From assembly GCF_001957125.1 (NCBI RefSeq), contig NZ_MPHJ01000011.1, positions 62,423 through 126,422 on the forward strand: DNA of 64,000 nucleotides, in the 5' to 3' direction. The DNA comes from Shewanella sp. UCD-KL12 (GTDB lineage: Bacteria; Pseudomonadota; Gammaproteobacteria; Enterobacterales; Shewanellaceae). Shown piece after piece: positions 49,939 to 59,166 of the stretch (the stretch's first letter is position 1; every line of letters starts with the position of its first letter). The notes beneath the pieces were generated by a model that made no database searches, had not been told where the DNA came from, and saw nothing but the letters and a program-made list of their open reading frames with translations. The translations under genes were made by a program, and so were the position numbers.

Positions 49939-52713
49939 CTAGGGTAAATTACTGCGATTACTTATCTCTCTTTGCCTAATCACATTTGCCGCAAAGACGA
50001 TTAATATAAAAATAAAAAGAAACAACTGTTGCTGCTCCTTCCAATAGGGGTCACAGCTAAATACCAACATGATGAACATTGCACTCGCCAACATAAATAA
50101 TAGGAAGTACCAACGGCTAAAAAGTTGCCTTAGCCTAAATGCCCAGATGGATGCTATCGCGTAGAAAAGCACTAACCCGATAAGACAATAAATAGCCACT
50201 CGTAATGGCCAACGTAAAGGGCAGAGGGTATTACACACTTTTGTGGCTAGTGTTACCGCAGGCACTAAGGCCGAGAACTCAATCTCTTCGGGGACAAAGT
50301 AAGTGCTGTTAATCAGTTTAGACACCTCAGATGAGAGTGGATAAGACCAAAATGCGGCACCGAGATAGCTCCACTTGCTGTAATTTAAAACTTGCTCTAA
50401 CTCTTGAAATTTATCATCAACATTGATCAAGGGGATCGTCTTGATAAATATTTTCCCAGCAATATCAGAGTATTGCTTATCACCTAACTGAGTTCTTAGG
50501 GCTTTCAGCAGGCTGACCTTATAGGTGGTAGAGCTTGAAACTTGGTTATCGACATTAGCGGAGTTAGATACAGGTTCAGGCTGTGCCTCGACAGACACCT
50601 GTTTATCATGGAGCTGCTCGTTAACCGATTGCTGCTCTGTAACGGCTAAAGACTCGAAGTTCATGATAAACAGATTGATATAGGGTTCGATGCGATTAAG
50701 GTTATCTATCGTGTAAAAGCCAGAAGTGTTATCGATGAGATCGTAAGCAGGCACCAAGATATTGAGATAGTAAGGATCTTCAATTTCTGCCATTGCCGAT
50801 GCTTCAGATAGGTACAGCTGCTGCTTTAACTTTTTAATAAAGCCAATAAACCGCTCAAAATCGGCCACGGTTTTAAGTGAACTCAGATCTAAGTTCAAGG
50901 TTACGCCATCTGCCATGGTTCTTTTTGGGCTCTCACCTAAACTCATGATGGGTTTAAATTTATTGATGGCATAACCCCTTAGCGGAGTTTTAACACTAGC
51001 GACAATCTGCTCGATAAGATCATCATTAAATAGTATCAATGCCTCCTCCCCTGATGACGATACTTGACCATTTGAGAACACCAGATCAACCTTCACTCTG
51101 TGGTTATGGGCATTGACAATAAATTGTGAATTTGGCTTGTCAGCTTGCCAGTTTGGCGGAGTCGTCACCTTATTACCCTGAATCGATGCCGAAAAATAAG
51201 CTAGACGTGTCAACTTGCTGTAATCAATCGTTAACTCACTCTGTTGCCAATATTGGTAGAACCCGTAATAGAAACGGGTATTTAGCCCCTCTAATGAGAT
51301 ATTTTCGGCACAACCACAGCCTGGTGTAGCATTCCATTGCAGTGGGTTGTTAATCTCAGTTGGCACCTTTCCCGGTTTTTGAGCGAGTTGATAGAGGTCG
51401 CTAAGCCCTTGGCTATTAAGCTGTTTACTGGCTGAATAAATTAGCAGAAGATCCTTTAGCGCAACCTTAAAAAGATAAAGGTCGGCAAAGCTCTGGTCTG
51501 CAAGTGGCGTCAGTAGCTTAAGTTGATCAGATGAAAGGCTTACGATTGAGTAGCGCTGATAAAGCTGAGCAATGGCCTCACTAGTCACAGCATAGCTGGC
51601 AGGTTTCACAAGCTGTTTAGTTGTAACGCTACTAGGTTGCACCGACGATTCAGCAGAACTGTTATCTGCAGCTTTGGTTTCATCTTTGTTTTCTACGGTC
51701 TTAGTCGCTGACTCTTCAGTGCTCTTGGAAGTCGTCGTATTAGCTTTAACTGCGGCACTACTATCTTTTGTTTTAGCTGAGGTCTTAGTAGCTGACTCTT
51801 CAGTGCTCTTGGAGGTCGCCGTATTAGCTTTAACTGCGGCACTACTATCTTTTGTTTCAGTCACTTTATATTGAGCTGGAGTGACTGTGATCAGCTTAGT
51901 TAGCTCACTCTCCATCTTGTCACTGGCAAGCTCGCCAATTAAACTCGTTACGATAGGCGTAAGTACCGCACCGATTTCACTGTCAGTCTTATAGCTTTTT
52001 GTGGTCGTAGCTTGTAATAGGCTCCCCTGCTTACTCCAAGAAGTTAAGGCTTCAATATCACTGCTATCCAAAAGATAATAGTTGTCCTCAATCTTTACCG
52101 CAGGCGTGTAGTAACTCGGCTCAGCTATAACTTGTGTTGGTTCCTGCTGCTGTAGATAGTATTTATCGAATATACTGTGTAGCTCAATCGGTGTACCGTA
52201 GCAGGCAGGCGAGAGTGAACAGCTTGGCTCACGAATGATGTTGAGTTTGACCTGCTGTGAGAGCCATAACTGAAACACATCACTCACTAACGCTTGACGC
52301 CATAATGGATAATTTTCGGTGAGCTGCGCCACAGTGACTAATGAACTAAGCATATTAGTGACAAAGTCACTGTTACTGGTCACTTTGCTGGCTTGATTAA
52401 ACTCCTCACAGAAATACCTCAGCCACTTCTCGGTTATTCGTCCCACTTTGCCATCAGAAAGTAGCTCGCCTGGGCTTTTATAGTCAGCTTGATAGGAGGT
52501 ATTTTCTTTATAGATAACAGCTAGGTTACCCTGCACTAGATCGCCGAATATTCTGCTTTTTAATATAGGATCATGCTTGGTTTTATCTATCTGTGACTGG
52601 CATGATTGACTCGAAGATGCAGCCTCGCTCTGGCCACAAAACAGCAATAATGTCATGACTAGAGGCAGCAAACATAACCCATTAAACCTATAAAGGAAGT
52701 GACCCATATTCAT
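49939..52713 (-). CDS. eCIS-linked membrane protein of unknown function
   Basis: 924 residues. A signal peptide (LCLLPLVMTLLLFCGQSEA) is followed by a long periplasmic region. A Lys/Ser/Thr/Ala-rich linker at about 285-365 holds a 28-residue tandem duplication. Three to four C-terminal membrane helices (about 830-910: VAIYCLIGLVLFYAIASIWAF; YFLLFMLASAMFIMLVFS; LFLFIFILIVFAANVI) end the protein. No enzymatic motif was recognised. It overlaps the AAA+ gene stop by one base and AAGGA precedes it, so it is co-translated with injection-system genes. A role in membrane anchoring, cargo release or particle export is conceivable. Confidence 0.75.
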   Translation of the reverse strand: MNMGHFLYRFNGLCLLPLVMTLLLFCGQSEAASSSQSCQSQIDKTKHDPILKSRIFGDLVQGNLAVIYKENTSYQADYKSPGELLSDGKVGRITEKWLRYFCEEFNQASKVTSNSDFVTNMLSSLVTVAQLTENYPLWRQALVSDVFQLWLSQQVKLNIIREPSCSLSPACYGTPIELHSIFDKYYLQQQEPTQVIAEPSYYTPAVKIEDNYYLLDSSDIEALTSWSKQGSLLQATTTKSYKTDSEIGAVLTPIVTSLIGELASDKMESELTKLITVTPAQYKVTETKDSSAAVKANTATSKSTEESATKTSAKTKDSSAAVKANTTTSKSTEESATKTVENKDETKAADNSSAESSVQPSSVTTKQLVKPASYAVTSEAIAQLYQRYSIVSLSSDQLKLLTPLADQSFADLYLFKVALKDLLLIYSASKQLNSQGLSDLYQLAQKPGKVPTEINNPLQWNATPGCGCAENISLEGLNTRFYYGFYQYWQQSELTIDYSKLTRLAYFSASIQGNKVTTPPNWQADKPNSQFIVNAHNHRVKVDLVFSNGQVSSSGEEALILFNDDLIEQIVASVKTPLRGYAINKFKPIMSLGESPKRTMADGVTLNLDLSSLKTVADFERFIGFIKKLKQQLYLSEASAMAEIEDPYYLNILVPAYDLIDNTSGFYTIDNLNRIEPYINLFIMNFESLAVTEQQSVNEQLHDKQVSVEAQPEPVSNSANVDNQVSSSTTYKVSLLKALRTQLGDKQYSDIAGKIFIKTIPLINVDDKFQELEQVLNYSKWSYLGAAFWSYPLSSEVSKLINSTYFVPEEIEFSALVPAVTLATKVCNTLCPLRWPLRVAIYCLIGLVLFYAIASIWAFRLRQLFSRWYFLLFMLASAMFIMLVFSCDPYWKEQQQLFLFIFILIVFAANVIRQREISNRSNLP
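51697..51864 (-). repeat. 84-bp tandem duplication in the membrane-protein gene
   Basis: Two 84-bp copies (51697-51780 and 51781-51864) differ at only a few positions. They encode 28-residue units KDSSAAVKANTxTSKSTEES and on, in frame. The duplication lengthens a disordered linker. Confidence 0.9.
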
Positions 52714-54116
52714 TAAATAGTCCTTCCTTCTTTACGTAACTCCTTGTCGATGCCCGTTCTGAGATCATCAAAAGCAATACACTGCTCACCAGATTGCACC
52801 GCAGAGATAGCGGCATAGCGGATCACATTGGCAATCGCGCCACCAGCAAGTTCGTACTGCTCTGCAATATCACGTAAGCGGTCCGTATTATTTTCTTGAT
52901 AGTGACCATTAAGCATATTGAGCCATAGCTGATAGCGCTGCTCTGCATCAGGCATAGGGAAATAGATCAGTGATTGAAAACGCCTTGAAAAGGCATCATC
53001 GATATTGGCTCTCAGGTTAGTTGCCAAGATCACAATACCGGGAAAGTCTTCAATTCGCTGAAGCAGGTAAGCAATCTCTTGGTTAGCATGACGTTCATTG
53101 GCGCCTCCCGATTGAGTTCGGGTACCAAACAAGGCATCGGCTTCATCGAAGAACAAAATCCAGCGTTTATTGCATGCTTGATCAAACAAGTTAGCTAAAT
53201 TTTTCTCTGTTTCCCCGATATATTTAGAGACCATAGAGGAAAGATCGATACGATATACATCTAAGCCTAACTCGGCACCGATCAAAGTGGCCGTCAATGT
53301 TTTACCTGTCCCTGGAGGCCCATAAAAAAGACTGCGATAGCCGGGTTTCAATGACTTAGATAGCCCCCAGTCATCCAGGATCTGTCCAGAGTATTTTATC
53401 CAGGTTCTGATCTTATCAATCTCAGACATCACATCCTGAGCCAATACAAGATCCTGCCAATCTAACTCACTGGTGATCAGCTTGGCAGGAAACTGATTAG
53501 AGTAACCCAGCTTCTCTGTCACGCCTGTGGTAAATAAGTTTAGATACTCAACCTGCATTGAGAATGTGCTACTAAAGAAAGGCTCCCTCTCTGCTGGTGT
53601 GCTAAGACCAAGCACATTTTGTACGATAAAAGGGTGCAAGGACTCAAACATCGCGGTGATGTCGAATCTACGACTCAACTCTTCACCACAAATAACAAAT
53701 GCAGCGGTCTCACAAGTCGGTAAAAAACCACTGTGTGTTTGACCTTGTTTGCCACCGAACTCAGTATAAGCCCTGTCAAAGTTACTGTTACGAATAAAAA
53801 AGGTGTCGAATAGCTGCGGTTTGATATGGGGGATCATTGCCATGATCAACACTAAACGCTCCTCCATCTTGGTCAAATTGCTTTTAATCCACTGCGCATA
53901 ATCAGAATGGTCAAAGCAAAGCTCTGGAACTGATATCTGCTCGATACTGCTTAATTCACTCTCTTGTTGAAAATAAAGTTTAATTCTTAAATCCAGTACC
54001 AGAGAAAACCAATCTAGCTCTCTTTGTAGCGTGGCAGCATTCGCCTCAACCTGACTCAAGACGCTAACATTACGCTCTTCAGCTTCATTGGCAGTCACAA
54101 CCTGTAATCCTTCCAT
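52713..54116 (-). CDS. AAA+ ATPase of the contractile injection system (Afp15-like)
   Basis: About 467 residues. ATG 54116 is chosen over 54134 because AAAGGA stands 7 nt before it. Walker A GPPGTGKT, Walker B ILFFDEADALFG, sensor/arginine regions (VILATNLRANIDDAFSRRFQSLIYFPMPD) and a small helical C-domain identify a CDC48/FtsH-like AAA+ module at about 215-450. The N-terminal ~200 residues are specific to these systems. In Afp/PVC-like particles this ATPase is required for cargo loading or assembly. It lies directly downstream of the tape-measure gene. Confidence 0.93.
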   Translation of the reverse strand: MEGLQVVTANEAEERNVSVLSQVEANAATLQRELDWFSLVLDLRIKLYFQQESELSSIEQISVPELCFDHSDYAQWIKSNLTKMEERLVLIMAMIPHIKPQLFDTFFIRNSNFDRAYTEFGGKQGQTHSGFLPTCETAAFVICGEELSRRFDITAMFESLHPFIVQNVLGLSTPAEREPFFSSTFSMQVEYLNLFTTGVTEKLGYSNQFPAKLITSELDWQDLVLAQDVMSEIDKIRTWIKYSGQILDDWGLSKSLKPGYRSLFYGPPGTGKTLTATLIGAELGLDVYRIDLSSMVSKYIGETEKNLANLFDQACNKRWILFFDEADALFGTRTQSGGANERHANQEIAYLLQRIEDFPGIVILATNLRANIDDAFSRRFQSLIYFPMPDAEQRYQLWLNMLNGHYQENNTDRLRDIAEQYELAGGAIANVIRYAAISAVQSGEQCIAFDDLRTGIDKELRKEGRTI

Positions 54117-54198
54117 GCTTGTATCCTTTATCATTCCATTCAGCTATTAACCATCTTTCAATAAGCTCTCTGACTTCACACAGCTTTTAACTCTTTAT

Positions 54199-57100
54199 TC
54201 AACGCCATTCGACATGTAACACTCGCTCCATCCACGGAAACTTAATGGTCGAAAAACTCCATGGCAGACTATCGAGTAACATGTCAAATGCCTTGCCTTG
54301 GATCTGTAACTTCCATGCCTCTTTCTCGCGATAGAGCACGCCATCTCTCTGTAAAAATGACTCTCTTAAACCTTCCGGTGTGGTTTGGCCAATAGTTTTC
54401 CAGTTATCGATGACTCCTACCAACAGCCCATCAGCGGTCTCTCTCTCCTTATCAGAAAGCTCGATACTGTAACTCAATGGCTTTGCTGTTATGATGCCGC
54501 ACATGAGCTTGTTAAGCGTCAACTGATACTCCCTAGCCTCACTCAAGCCGCTAACCATATATTGCAATAGCAGTGCAGCCCGCTCTTGCTCCTGTTTGTC
54601 AATAAACTTCCCACCATCTGTATATCCCAGCATGCTAAAAAGTCTTGGAATATAGGGGGCAGCGAGCACAACACCCGCATTATCAATATGAATTTTATCG
54701 CCTTCAGTCTCTAAGTCATCTGGGGTGTCATGCTCTGATAAACCATAAATCAGTCGCTCTAGTTCGACTAAACTAAGCTCTTTTTGCTCGTTATCGGATA
54801 AAGGTTTGAGCTGGCTTGTATCGGTTACTACTGGCTGACTTGGCTTTGGCTTTGGCTTTGGCTTTGACTTTGATTTTGACTTTGACTTTGACTTTGACTT
54901 TGAAGCTAGTTTAGCGCTCTGACTCTCAATTGTTTTGATATATAGCGCTATCTGCGAGGAGATAAAACGGACTTTAGATACAGCTTTAAGCTCCTTAAGT
55001 ATTTGAGCTAAAAACAGCTTTCTGGAGTGCGCCCCTTTGCTGCTCGAAGCTCCGCCATCACTGCCATGTAACATAGCCAAGTAGCTATCGAGAACGGTAC
55101 CTAAGTTAACGCTCTGATTACGCAGTAGGTAATAAACGGCAAACTGGTAATTGACTAGCGGCTTAACTGTAACAGCTCTAACGCTGTCACAGGCTAAAGA
55201 TAATAGTTCGATAACCTTCAATAGGGATAAATAGTGAGTTGAAAATAGCAGAAGCAACAGCTCGTGACACTCTGTAGCGGAGCGATGTTTGAATAACACC
55301 TTAGCGACCTCATTTGAGAGGAGGTGGTTAAGCAGTAAAATTTTCAATCTTGCGGCGTCTGAGTTCATCAAATTGTTCAAGCAGTGATCGAAACGAGCTA
55401 ACATACTTGCAGAGATATGAAGGGAGTCAGCTTGTGATAGCTGTACCAAGAGCGACTCAAATTCAGCGACCAAAACCTCTAAATCTTGTTCAGTTTTCAC
55501 AGATTTACCTGGCTCAGATTTAACCAGTTTAGACACACCTATTGATTGATGTGAGGCTATTGTAGATTGCTTCACTCTAGCCCGACTAATCTCAGCCAGA
55601 TTAGCAATAGCTGTCAATTTATCTGCTTTGTTTTGCGGTAAGGCACTCTTTGTCACATGCTGAATATAAGATGCTGAACCTTGCCCCTCTTTGGTATTTC
55701 GGCTCGAATAACGGTTAAAACCACTCAGCATTAACGCATCAATAACCGGTATCACTGGCTGTTGATTAAATGGCTCAACTTGCTCGATTAACGTGTAATT
55801 GAAACGATATATTTGATTGATACCAACACAAGCTCCCTTGAGCTGCCTCAGTTCATCAATAAACATGTTCATGCCCATCACAGGCATGATTGATACCAAA
55901 CGACCAAGTAATGCTTCAAGGTGAATATCAGCCATCACACGCCAAATATGCTGCCAGACATAGGACCCAAACATAACCCGTTTTAACAGACTCAAGGCCT
56001 GAATAGGCTCCTGTTTAAATAGCGCTAAGCATTCCGTCACACAGTAAACAAGGAGCTGTAAACTCTCTTTCAGTTCATGCTCTGGAATAGATTTGGCCTG
56101 ATTAACAGCAACGAAAAGATGTTGGCCGACAAGTGTTAAATCAGCGGTGATCTTCTGAGCATGTTCCAACAGATATAGCCCTGACTCATGAGCTTGTTCA
56201 TCGTCACCTATCTGACTGTCAGTCTCAATAAGGTGATTGCTCACTGGCTTTAGGCCCTGTTCAATACCAGCGCTTGTGTCATGACCCTTTAAGATTAATT
56301 TTCGCTGCCGTGCCACTAGCTCTGTAACATAGCCGCTAACAGAATTAATTTGGTATTCCCGCTCAATAGCCTGCAACAATACGGTCAAGCTACAATGTCT
56401 AAATTCCGCTACACGAGAAAATAGCCCCATAATGAGTTGCTCTGTCTGCTCAGAGATATCAGCAGTTAAAGCCCCTTGCTCATTTGTTGAGTGCCCTATT
56501 AATTGCCAGATCTGTTGCCAAATGTACCCTTGCAGTTGTTTTGAGAATGCCATGCCTCTTCTCAGTGACACTGAGTATACAAACGAGTGCTTAGGAAAGT
56601 TGCATTCAGCTTCATCATTTGCGCTTAATGAATTAAGCGTTGGCAGTTCAACACATAAAATTGAATCGAAGCTTATCAAGGAGTCAAGCCAATGCTGACT
56701 CGTCGGGTACAGCAGTTTAAGTATCGCGGTTTGTGTTGATTCAGGCAGCGCTAACAGGTAGCCCCCGATCACACCTTGCGATCGGCTCATAAAACCTTGT
56801 GGTGACGTATGATGAGATGGTTTAAGAAAGTAGTGCACAACACGCAGAACAAATGCGCGATCGCTATGACCTAAAGCTTTAATGACCTTTTCTAGTCGAG
56901 TAGCGTCTCCAGCTGCTAGCGCCAATATAAATTGACGATACCGTGAACGATTGATGTCTGCGATATGCTCAGGTATTAGGACGACTTCTATTGGTGATGA
57001 GGATAACCCCGTGTGCTTAGGTTTTTCTATAGGCTCCAGCAACAATTCAGCGAGTAACAATAACAACTGCTTTTGCATCTCAGAGTGCGCTTCTGAAGAG

Positions 57101-59166
57101 TAGAAAGCGTTCGCAAGGTGATGAACAAACTCCTGATGGTCTAAGTTGTTATGAGCGGCAATCTTATGGGTGATGTATCCCAAATAACTTAAATTATTAA
57201 AATTAGAACCGCGTTCTACCAACAGGTAACTTAGAGAAAACTCCCAAAGCTGTTTAGTTAATTCCCTTTGCGCTATGGGCTGAGACATCTCCACCTGCTG
57301 AAGTTGCAATGGCGTTTGCTCAATCAGAGGTTGGATGAACTTCTGCTCGTTTGGCGCGAGTAGTCCAAGCGTATCTCTGAGCATGGCAAGGGTAAAGTGA
57401 GTCACTATTGCAGTAACGCAGACGGATTGATGACCATAAAGGTACAAGCTGCTGATCAGCGTTTCTGGATAAGCAGATACATAATGGCCCCAATGTAACT
57501 TGAGTCGATCATAACGACCTAGATTCAAAGCGGTCGCGATATCGTTAAGTGCGACCTGTTCAGCAGTGAGCTTGTTCTCGTTACTCGTCACTTTGAATCC
57601 AGCTTCTTTATCACACTCATCGTCTGCAAATTCAGCCTGAAACTCACTCAGTAAAACATGCATATTACGTTTGAGCGCTGATTCCATTGGAAGTGACTCA
57701 AGGGCAGTAAGGAGTATTTGCTGTAGCTGTATCTGGCTAATATTATGATGAGCCGCGTTTTGACGGATCATACTTTGCAGGTAAGATTTGCGATTAAACT
57801 GACTACCTCGCTCAACCAGCAGGTAGGTTAACGTGAACAACCATAATTGCTGCTGACTCTTATTATCGTTAAGTGAAGGTGATGATAGCGGCTTTGCACG
57901 CTCTTTAGCTGGCATAAACAATGAAGATATCCGCAGGATAAAGTCGCTTTCTGTAGGCTCTATTAACTCCAGCAACTGCTGCCACATAGGCTCAGTTAAG
58001 GCTTTTGATAAACGATATCGAACCTCGGCCTGTTGACCTAAATTTTTAACCAGTTTAAGAAAGTCTGCAGAATACTCCCCCATTGCTAAGTGCCATACAG
58101 AAAGGAGTTGATTGATATCTCCAGCGACAATCGCCTTAATAAAAAGTGCTGAAACGAGCAGTGTTCGACCTCGACTTCCCGGCTCTCTTTTGTGCGAAGC
58201 ATAGTTAAAATGTGCTGAAAATTCGGGTTTCAGCTCAGGCGAAATATAGCGTTGACCGATATCGACTAATGCTGGAAACCACTCATTAATGGGTTCAGCA
58301 GCATCGGCAGATTGATTGGTATCTCCCGCTAATAACGCTTTAAACAAGGCGCGAATAAAAAATAACTTCTCATTATTAGTTGCCAAACTTAATAAGGCGC
58401 CCTTGGTATAGAGTCGTTTCTCTAGCGCTGAGCTGGCACCATCATGACCGTAGTTAAGCATCAATTTAAGTAGATAACGTACTTGTTTATTCCGCGCTGG
58501 CTTTGCAAGCTTTAACAGCAGTTCGATACTCGTTTCAATGGGTAACTGCATCACTAGGCGACTGAGTATGCTGTCGGCATAGGGAGATCGCTGCAATAAC
58601 GTTGTCAGCGAGTTAAGGTTTCCAAATAGGGTCGCGACTAGCCATTCTTGCCACCGCAGTGATGTGTGGATCCCCGTAGAAAATGGGCAACTCCAGGGCA
58701 GTTGCCCACGGATTAAGAAATAGCATAACTGCTCCCAATCACTCTGTTTCGAGGTCAATTTACGAAAACTAATCTCCTCCCCAGTGCCCACAGACTGCGG
58801 GGGCAAAGTGACCCCTGTCAAACCTGAACTGCTGTTGAGACCGAGCATTTTTTCTGACAAAGCAGTAACTAGCTCGGCTTCAAGTCGGCTTAGATAATCC
58901 TGACCATAGATATCTCCAAGATCAATCTCCAATTTATCAATACAGAACTGCCAATCCTGTTGTTGATATTGCTCAAAAACGCGATCTATCGCGGGCAGTA
59001 AAGTATGTAGCACATAGCTGTGCGCTTGTTGTTGAAACTCATCAGCTAATAAGGGATCATCGAATGAAAGATCCAATACAGCGCTCTCGATACGGTGTAT
59101 CTCAGTTTCCTGTAACAAATCCATCCGCGCATTACCCATGGCATTACCCATGGCATTGCCCAGCAT
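54199..59166 (-). CDS. Contractile injection system tape-measure-type protein
   Basis: About 1,655 residues from ATG 59166, preferred because AAGGG lies 7 nt upstream; ATGs at 59223, 59151, 59139 and 59124 are in frame. The N-terminus (HRIESAVLDLSFDDPLLAD..LPAIDRVFEQY) and repeated ~200-residue modules with LLVERGSxFNxxSYL (around residues 439 and 639) match the CIS_TMP family found in eCIS loci. Unlike phage tape measures it lacks long transmembrane helices. A Ser-Lys/Pro-Lys linker (about 1422-1442) precedes the conserved C-terminal domain (about 1450-1655: PYIPRLFSMLGY, WSFSTIKFPWMERVLHVEW). It overlaps the upstream baseplate gene by 23 nt. Confidence 0.9.
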   Translation of the reverse strand: MLGNAMGNAMGNARMDLLQETEIHRIESAVLDLSFDDPLLADEFQQQAHSYVLHTLLPAIDRVFEQYQQQDWQFCIDKLEIDLGDIYGQDYLSRLEAELVTALSEKMLGLNSSSGLTGVTLPPQSVGTGEEISFRKLTSKQSDWEQLCYFLIRGQLPWSCPFSTGIHTSLRWQEWLVATLFGNLNSLTTLLQRSPYADSILSRLVMQLPIETSIELLLKLAKPARNKQVRYLLKLMLNYGHDGASSALEKRLYTKGALLSLATNNEKLFFIRALFKALLAGDTNQSADAAEPINEWFPALVDIGQRYISPELKPEFSAHFNYASHKREPGSRGRTLLVSALFIKAIVAGDINQLLSVWHLAMGEYSADFLKLVKNLGQQAEVRYRLSKALTEPMWQQLLELIEPTESDFILRISSLFMPAKERAKPLSSPSLNDNKSQQQLWLFTLTYLLVERGSQFNRKSYLQSMIRQNAAHHNISQIQLQQILLTALESLPMESALKRNMHVLLSEFQAEFADDECDKEAGFKVTSNENKLTAEQVALNDIATALNLGRYDRLKLHWGHYVSAYPETLISSLYLYGHQSVCVTAIVTHFTLAMLRDTLGLLAPNEQKFIQPLIEQTPLQLQQVEMSQPIAQRELTKQLWEFSLSYLLVERGSNFNNLSYLGYITHKIAAHNNLDHQEFVHHLANAFYSSEAHSEMQKQLLLLLAELLLEPIEKPKHTGLSSSPIEVVLIPEHIADINRSRYRQFILALAAGDATRLEKVIKALGHSDRAFVLRVVHYFLKPSHHTSPQGFMSRSQGVIGGYLLALPESTQTAILKLLYPTSQHWLDSLISFDSILCVELPTLNSLSANDEAECNFPKHSFVYSVSLRRGMAFSKQLQGYIWQQIWQLIGHSTNEQGALTADISEQTEQLIMGLFSRVAEFRHCSLTVLLQAIEREYQINSVSGYVTELVARQRKLILKGHDTSAGIEQGLKPVSNHLIETDSQIGDDEQAHESGLYLLEHAQKITADLTLVGQHLFVAVNQAKSIPEHELKESLQLLVYCVTECLALFKQEPIQALSLLKRVMFGSYVWQHIWRVMADIHLEALLGRLVSIMPVMGMNMFIDELRQLKGACVGINQIYRFNYTLIEQVEPFNQQPVIPVIDALMLSGFNRYSSRNTKEGQGSASYIQHVTKSALPQNKADKLTAIANLAEISRARVKQSTIASHQSIGVSKLVKSEPGKSVKTEQDLEVLVAEFESLLVQLSQADSLHISASMLARFDHCLNNLMNSDAARLKILLLNHLLSNEVAKVLFKHRSATECHELLLLLFSTHYLSLLKVIELLSLACDSVRAVTVKPLVNYQFAVYYLLRNQSVNLGTVLDSYLAMLHGSDGGASSSKGAHSRKLFLAQILKELKAVSKVRFISSQIALYIKTIESQSAKLASKSKSKSKSKSKSKPKPKPKPSQPVVTDTSQLKPLSDNEQKELSLVELERLIYGLSEHDTPDDLETEGDKIHIDNAGVVLAAPYIPRLFSMLGYTDGGKFIDKQEQERAALLLQYMVSGLSEAREYQLTLNKLMCGIITAKPLSYSIELSDKERETADGLLVGVIDNWKTIGQTTPEGLRESFLQRDGVLYREKEAWKLQIQGKAFDMLLDSLPWSFSTIKFPWMERVLHVEWR
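54841..54900 (-). repeat. Hexamer tandem repeat in the tape-measure gene
   Basis: Ten hexamers on the plus strand, four TGGCTT and six TGACTT/TGATTT, encode alternating Lys-Pro then Lys-Ser dipeptides on the minus strand. Gain or loss of units keeps frame and changes linker length. Confidence 0.93.
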
